From Candidatus Bathyarchaeota archaeon (GTDB lineage: Archaea; Thermoproteota; Bathyarchaeia; TCS64): DNA of 9,054 nt. Below, piece after piece: positions 6,818 to 9,054 of the stretch (the stretch's first letter is position 1; the number at the start of each line of letters is the position of its first letter). The DNA lies in the NCBI GenBank assembly GCA_016934355.1, contig JAFGTA010000146.1:1-9054 (forward strand), read 5' to 3'. A program made the translations under genes and the position numbers. The notes under the pieces were generated by a model that was given only the letters and a program-made list of their open reading frames with translations, did not search any database and was not told the DNA's origin.

Positions 6818-7197
6818 TTAAGAGAAGGTATTGATTAGGTTAGGGATCATGCCGAGATCATACCCTTTCAACGTGAAGTCAAGATCCTCCGAGAATCGGC
6901 CCACCCTTCCGAGGTAGACCTTCCTTCGCTCGGCGGCTGGAGTAATCCGAGCCTCTGGAGAACGGTGATATCCTCACCGAGCACTATGAACCTGAACTCC
7001 TTCAGAGGGGGATCAAGGTTAGCTAGAATGGAGTAATAGTTCAGTATCCGGCCGGACTTCCTCTCAGTTATCTTTCCTGAGACTATCTCTATGAAAACGT
7101 CAACCCCTTCGCCGTCTAGAACAGCAAATAATATAAAAATTTTGTATTTATCGACAAAAGAAAAAATTATTTTGTCTATAATTTCAAAATTTTTCAA
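6818..7197 (-). pseudogene. Broken gene ending in an AbiEii/MNT nucleotidyltransferase motif
   Basis: The first frame runs from TTG 7197 to TGA 6868-6870. It begins with an AT-rich, Lys/Ile-rich part (KNFEIIDKIIFSFVDKYKIFIL), then GC-richer FAVLDGEGVDVFIEIVSG, NYYSILANLDPPLKEFRFIVLGEDITVLQRLGL, and turns into low-quality SEGRSTSEGWADSRR. In the frame one base off, 6818-6931, it reads RRKVYLGRVGRFSEDLDFTLKGYDLGMI to TAA 6818-6820. RFSEDLDFTL is the hallmark of AbiEii/COG2253 toxins, in which the Asp pair of DLD binds the metal and NTP. The likely history is a frameshift near 6925-6935 and 3' truncation by the AT-rich island. I cannot tell whether the upstream part is the N-terminus of the same protein or its partner antitoxin; I do not recognise it. 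No ribosome site is seen before TTG 7197. Confidence 0.5.
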
Positions 7198-7288
7198 AGA
7201 ACCGGCCGAAGGAACGGCTCTTCTCGGCGTAACGAGGTCCGATGCTCCTCTATGGCCCTCTTATGGTGCGCTACACATACATCGTGGC

Positions 7289-7372
7289 GATATAATCACC
7301 AGAACATAATGCATACACTATAACCACTATGATATAATTCACATAATATAATGCATATGATATAATGCTAGT
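7289..7372. repeat. Six tandem 14-bp imperfect direct repeats
   Basis: Consecutive 14-base units begin at 7289, 7303, 7317, 7331, 7345 and 7359, with a consensus near GATATAATGCATAT. Units 1, 4, 5 and 6 share ATATAAT; unit 2 has ACATAATGCATAC, and unit 3 (7317-7330) is the most diverged. No spacers separate the units. The array lies between a degraded minus-strand gene and the plus-strand block starting at 7471, so it may be an operator or iteron-like array, or merely an expanded AT-rich promoter. Confidence 0.62.
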
Positions 7373-7375
7373 CCA

Positions 7376-7393
7376 AAAAATAGTATATATATG
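7376..7393 (+). promoter_or_regulatory. Possible BRE/TATA promoter for the right-hand gene block
   Basis: AAAAATAGTATATATATG lies just after the 14-bp repeats. A start about 25 bases downstream would leave an untranslated leader of roughly 55 bases before ATG 7471. Another AT-rich candidate, AATTATATCGATAA, follows at 7399-7412. The call rests on composition and position only. Confidence 0.35.
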
Positions 7394-7470
7394 ACGAATA
7401 ATTATATCGATAATGGATGTATGGTATTCAAGATGAAGTAAAATGAGTACCCCTCTCATGAGGTGAACGC

Positions 7471-7601
7471 ATGGCGACAAGTCTAGACCTCAGGCGCGCA
7501 CCCGTCGAGAACAGCATGAAGGGGAGCTTCACCAAGGGTAGCTTCATCGTCGTCAACTTGGCGAGAGCGGGCTCAACAGCCTGAGGAGTGTGTGGATTTG
7601 A
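7471..7601 (+). pseudogene. Broken mini-gene ending in a hub-like C-terminus
   Basis: ATG 7471 has one of the best ribosome sites here, GAGGTGA at 7461-7467. Its frame reads MATSLDLRRAPVENSMKGSF, then TKGSFIVVNLARAGSTA and stops at 7582-7584 (37 residues). In the neighbouring frame the same DNA (7563-7601) reads ESGLNSLRSVWI-stop, very close to the hub end SEGSLNALRSVWI-stop at 4833-4873. A one-base loss near 7557-7561 in an ancestral frame VVNLGESGLNSLRSVWI would explain both readings. The segment thus looks like a deleted or shuffled tail gene that kept its start and its last codons. A genuine 37-residue peptide is the alternative; nothing in the N-terminal part is recognised. The stop is followed at once by the ribosome site of the next gene. 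Confidence 0.5.
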
Positions 7602-7617
7602 GAGGAGGAACAGCGGA

Positions 7618-8004
7618 ATGAGGCGCGTCGACTTGGAGGAGATCGAAAGAGGGGAGCTTGAGAGGGGCTGCCTAATAATGGTTAGGTGGCTCGACGCCTC
7701 GGACAGCAAGGCCCAGCTCAGCGAGCACGAGGCGAGCCCCGAGACCTACTGCAAGGACTGGGGGCTATATCTCGGCTGTAGCGGCCGAAAAAAGAGGCTG
7801 CTCATAATCGGGAAGGACGTGGTGGAGATCCACAACGAGTGGGGCGCCACAAGGATACCACTCGAACTAGTAGAGGAGGTGATCCTGATCCTGCCCCGTG
7901 TCGAGACGATGAAGGTCATCAGGGAGGTCCAGATAATGGGTCGCAGGGTGACCCTCAGGAAGTATAAACGAAGGGAGGAGAGGATACGTGTGGTCGTGGC
8001 TTAA
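7618..8004 (+). CDS. Unrecognised 128-residue virus-like protein
   Basis: ATG 7618 was chosen because GGAGG (7604-7608) sits nine bases before it; GTG 7588 upstream lacks such support. The protein has an acidic N-terminal helix (residues 5-16), then a beta-rich core: CLIMVRWLDASD (18-29), ETYCKDWGLYLGCSG (42-56), KRLLIIGKDVVEIHNEWGATRIPLELVEEVILI (59-91), and a basic end (RRVTLRKYKRREERIR, 109-124). The VRWLDASD and DWGLYLG strands suggest a small SH3/OB-like barrel as found in phage accessory proteins, but no family is named with confidence. Two Cys (C18, C45, with C54) could matter. It is first in a run of four overlapping genes; its last 17 bases overlap the next gene. There is no signal peptide, so a cytoplasmic role is likely. 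Confidence 0.7.
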   Translation: MRRVDLEEIERGELERGCLIMVRWLDASDSKAQLSEHEASPETYCKDWGLYLGCSGRKKRLLIIGKDVVEIHNEWGATRIPLELVEEVILILPRVETMKVIREVQIMGRRVTLRKYKRREERIRVVVA

Positions 8005-8266
8005 GCGCCTCATCATAGGGGGCACCACCAAGAAGACGGTGATGGAGACCAGCGGCAAGAGCCGCAGGGTCCGCATCAATGAGGAACCGCCGAGCGACAG
8101 GTTCGTGCTCATCGTAGGTTTGATGATCATATTCTTCGCCGGACTCGTGTTCCTGGAGGTCGTGCACATGATATGGATGGGGACTTGGAACGATGTCATC
8201 TTTAACGGCATCATGCTGGTGGTAGGCACAATCGTCGGAGCCGTCTGGGGGAAGTCCACGGAATGA
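7988..8266 (+). CDS. Two-helix membrane protein, holin-like topology
   Basis: A 92-residue protein from GTG 7988, nine bases after GGAGG (7974-7978), overlapping the previous gene by 17 bases. A basic N-terminal part (residues 1-37, with KRL, TTKK, KSRRVR) precedes two hydrophobic segments: about 39-61 (FVLIVGLMIIFFAGLVFLEVVHM) and 68-87 (NDVIFNGIMLVVGTIVGAVW), linked by a short turn. This implies both ends in the cytoplasm. Small two-helix proteins next to structural genes in tailed viruses are often holins, which open the membrane at lysis; archaeal holins are poorly defined and no endolysin is seen in the window. A membrane anchor for a packaging or uncoating factor is possible. The stop overlaps the next start as ATGA, implying coupled translation. 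Confidence 0.66.
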   Translation: MWSWLKRLIIGGTTKKTVMETSGKSRRVRINEEPPSDRFVLIVGLMIIFFAGLVFLEVVHMIWMGTWNDVIFNGIMLVVGTIVGAVWGKSTE

Positions 8267-8499
8267 ACGTAGGTGAGACCGAGGAGATCGTGGTCAAGGG
8301 TAAGACTTTGACCATAAAGAAGCTGGCCGCGGGGCAGGAGATAGGCTCCTCGGCACCCACCTACAAGGTCGTGGACGGCCCCATCCCCATCGCCGGGTAC
8401 TGGTACAGCGAGAGAGGCGCACGAAGGGGAATCAGACGACGGTACAGGCGGCATCTTGAGAGGAAGGCGCTGAGTGAAGGTGTCACGGGTAATAAGTAG
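8263..8499 (+). CDS. Small basic protein of unknown function
   Basis: A 78-residue protein starting at ATG 8263 in an ATGA overlap with the upstream membrane protein gene; GGGGGAAG about ten bases upstream may aid initiation. The N-terminal half looks like short beta strands (ETEEIVVKGKTLTIKKL, residues 5-21; PTYKVVDGPIPIAGYWY, 32-48), while the second half is strongly basic (ARRGIRRRYRRHLERKAL), which suggests nucleic-acid or membrane-surface contact. It overlaps the downstream ATPase gene by 26 bases. No family is recognised. The coupling on both sides argues that it works with the membrane protein or the ATPase, though this is inference from gene order. Confidence 0.6.
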   Translation: MNVGETEEIVVKGKTLTIKKLAAGQEIGSSAPTYKVVDGPIPIAGYWYSERGARRGIRRRYRRHLERKALSEGVTGNK

Positions 8500-9054
8500 G
8501 AGGGTCAGACGCTACGACAAGGAGCGGGGCTGCTACGTCTACGACATCAACTTCAAGACCCAGACACCCCTCACCGAGCGCACCATCGAGGTGGCGGAAG
8601 CCTTCGGGCTCGGCGTCGACGGGGAACAGGAACACGTACTCTACGACGACTTCGAGGTAAACCTAGCCATGGGAGACGTGATCTACATGACAGGAGACAG
8701 CGGAAGCGGTAAATCGGTGCTACTGCGGGCCCTAAGAGACGACCTCGGCGAAGAGGCCGCGTTCATGGAAGAGCTGGAGGCACCCGACGACAAGCCCCTC
8801 ATAGACCTCGTGGGCGACAGCTTCCAGAGCGCCCTGCAGTTACTCAGCAAGGTTGGCCTAAACGACGCCTTCCTCTTCCTCCGGCGCCCAACCCACCTCA
8901 GCGACGGCCAACGCTACAGGTTCAAGATAGCGCAACTGCTGGACCTTGGTAAGCCGTACTGGCTGTGCGACGAGTTCTGCAGCACCCTCGACAGGACGAC
9001 AGCCAAGATCGTAGCATACAACGTCCAGAAGATGGCTCGACGCAGCGGCGCCAC
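8474..9054 (+). CDS. ABC-type ATPase, COG2401-like, 3' partial
   Basis: An open frame from GTG 8474 to the window end (193 codons seen). GGAAGG (8462-8467) lies six bases before GTG 8474; GTG 8480 is possible but lacks this spacing. The N-terminus VKVSRVISRRVRRYDKERGCYVYDI leads to a nucleotide-binding domain: Walker A GDSGSGKS at residues 74-81, ABC signature LSDGQ at 142-146, Walker B YWLCDEF with D166/E167, then a D-loop STLD. Only about 60 residues separate Walker A from the signature, so the helical subdomain is small and no membrane domain precedes it; this fits soluble archaeal ATPases of the COG2401 type, some fused to an acetyltransferase-like domain, rather than a transporter. It would bind and hydrolyse ATP as a dimer; its partner and substrate are unknown. 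What follows Walker B is cut off, so a C-terminal fusion cannot be checked. Confidence 0.8.
   Translation, partial: MKVSRVISRRVRRYDKERGCYVYDINFKTQTPLTERTIEVAEAFGLGVDGEQEHVLYDDFEVNLAMGDVIYMTGDSGSGKSVLLRALRDDLGEEAAFMEELEAPDDKPLIDLVGDSFQSALQLLSKVGLNDAFLFLRRPTHLSDGQRYRFKIAQLLDLGKPYWLCDEFCSTLDRTTAKIVAYNVQKMARRSGA

Noticed and set aside
7289..7372. CRISPR array
   Set aside because: The units are 14 bases, directly adjacent without spacers, and imperfect; no cas gene is present.
7557..7563. Second programmed frameshift, in the broken mini-gene
   Set aside because: A -1 shift would restore the LRSVWI end, but the local sequence (AACTTGG) is not a slippery heptamer; a one-base deletion is simpler.
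4873..7572. Insertion sequence flanked by direct repeats
   Set aside because: No transposase is seen between the two hub-terminus copies, there are no terminal inverted repeats, and the copies are too diverged for a target duplication.
4840..7601. Diversity-generating retroelement (variable and template repeats at the hub end)
   Set aside because: Differences between the two copies are not confined to template adenines, they look coding-conservative, and no reverse transcriptase gene lies in the window.
1..9054. tRNA or rRNA genes
   Set aside because: No cloverleaf-like segment with a T-loop GTTCRA-type motif in proper spacing, and no rRNA signature, was found on either strand.

Overview
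The window looks like archaeal DNA carrying part of a tailed-virus (Caudoviricetes-like) genome or provirus, interrupted by a patchwork of defence-type genes and gene debris. Evidence for an archaeon: GGAGG/GAGGTGA ribosome sites, GTG and TTG starts, TATA-like boxes with a probable leaderless start, heavy use of AGG (Arg) and ATA (Ile) in GC-rich genes, remnants of an AbrB/PIN (VapBC) pair typical of thermophilic archaea, and an ABC-type ATPase resembling the archaeal COG2401 group. The exact lineage cannot be read from the window; a thermophilic Thermoproteota-like host is a guess from codon use.

Region 1 (1-4873, + strand, GC-rich) is a compact siphovirus-type tail module in the classical order: tail tube protein (5' end cut by the window), a tail assembly chaperone pair, an HK97 gp10-like tail completion protein, a very short tape measure protein, and a 908-residue tail hub. 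The chaperone pair is joined by an A7 slippery run in exactly the phase for a -1 programmed frameshift, which would give a 176-residue G-T fusion. The hub carries lectin-like modules (a LamG fold and a jelly roll) that seem to be nested inside hub domains. Genes abut or overlap, so they are probably one transcript. A small winged-helix gene (4918-5112) follows the hub.

Region 2 (about 5109-7470) is different in character. On the minus strand it holds a frameshifted vapB antitoxin pseudogene with a 16-codon vapC stub whose stop lies inside the stop of the winged-helix gene; a strikingly AT-rich intact gene (5588-6784) for a DUF3800/RNase H-fold-like protein with its own TATA box and probably leaderless mRNA; and a broken gene (6818-7197) whose end reads as an AbiEii/MNT nucleotidyltransferase motif. 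Then come six tandem 14-bp AT-rich repeats (7289-7372). This segment reads as an island of acquired and decaying defence/toxin-antitoxin DNA.

Region 3 (7471-9054, + strand, GC-rich) resumes virus-like, tightly overlapped genes. It opens with a strong ribosome site and a broken mini-ORF ending in a diverged copy of the hub C-terminus (LRSVWI-stop). Next are a 128-residue unknown protein, a two-helix membrane protein (holin-like topology), a small basic unknown protein, and an ABC-type ATPase cut by the window end. The second copy of the hub terminus suggests that region 2 sits between two relics of the same tail locus.
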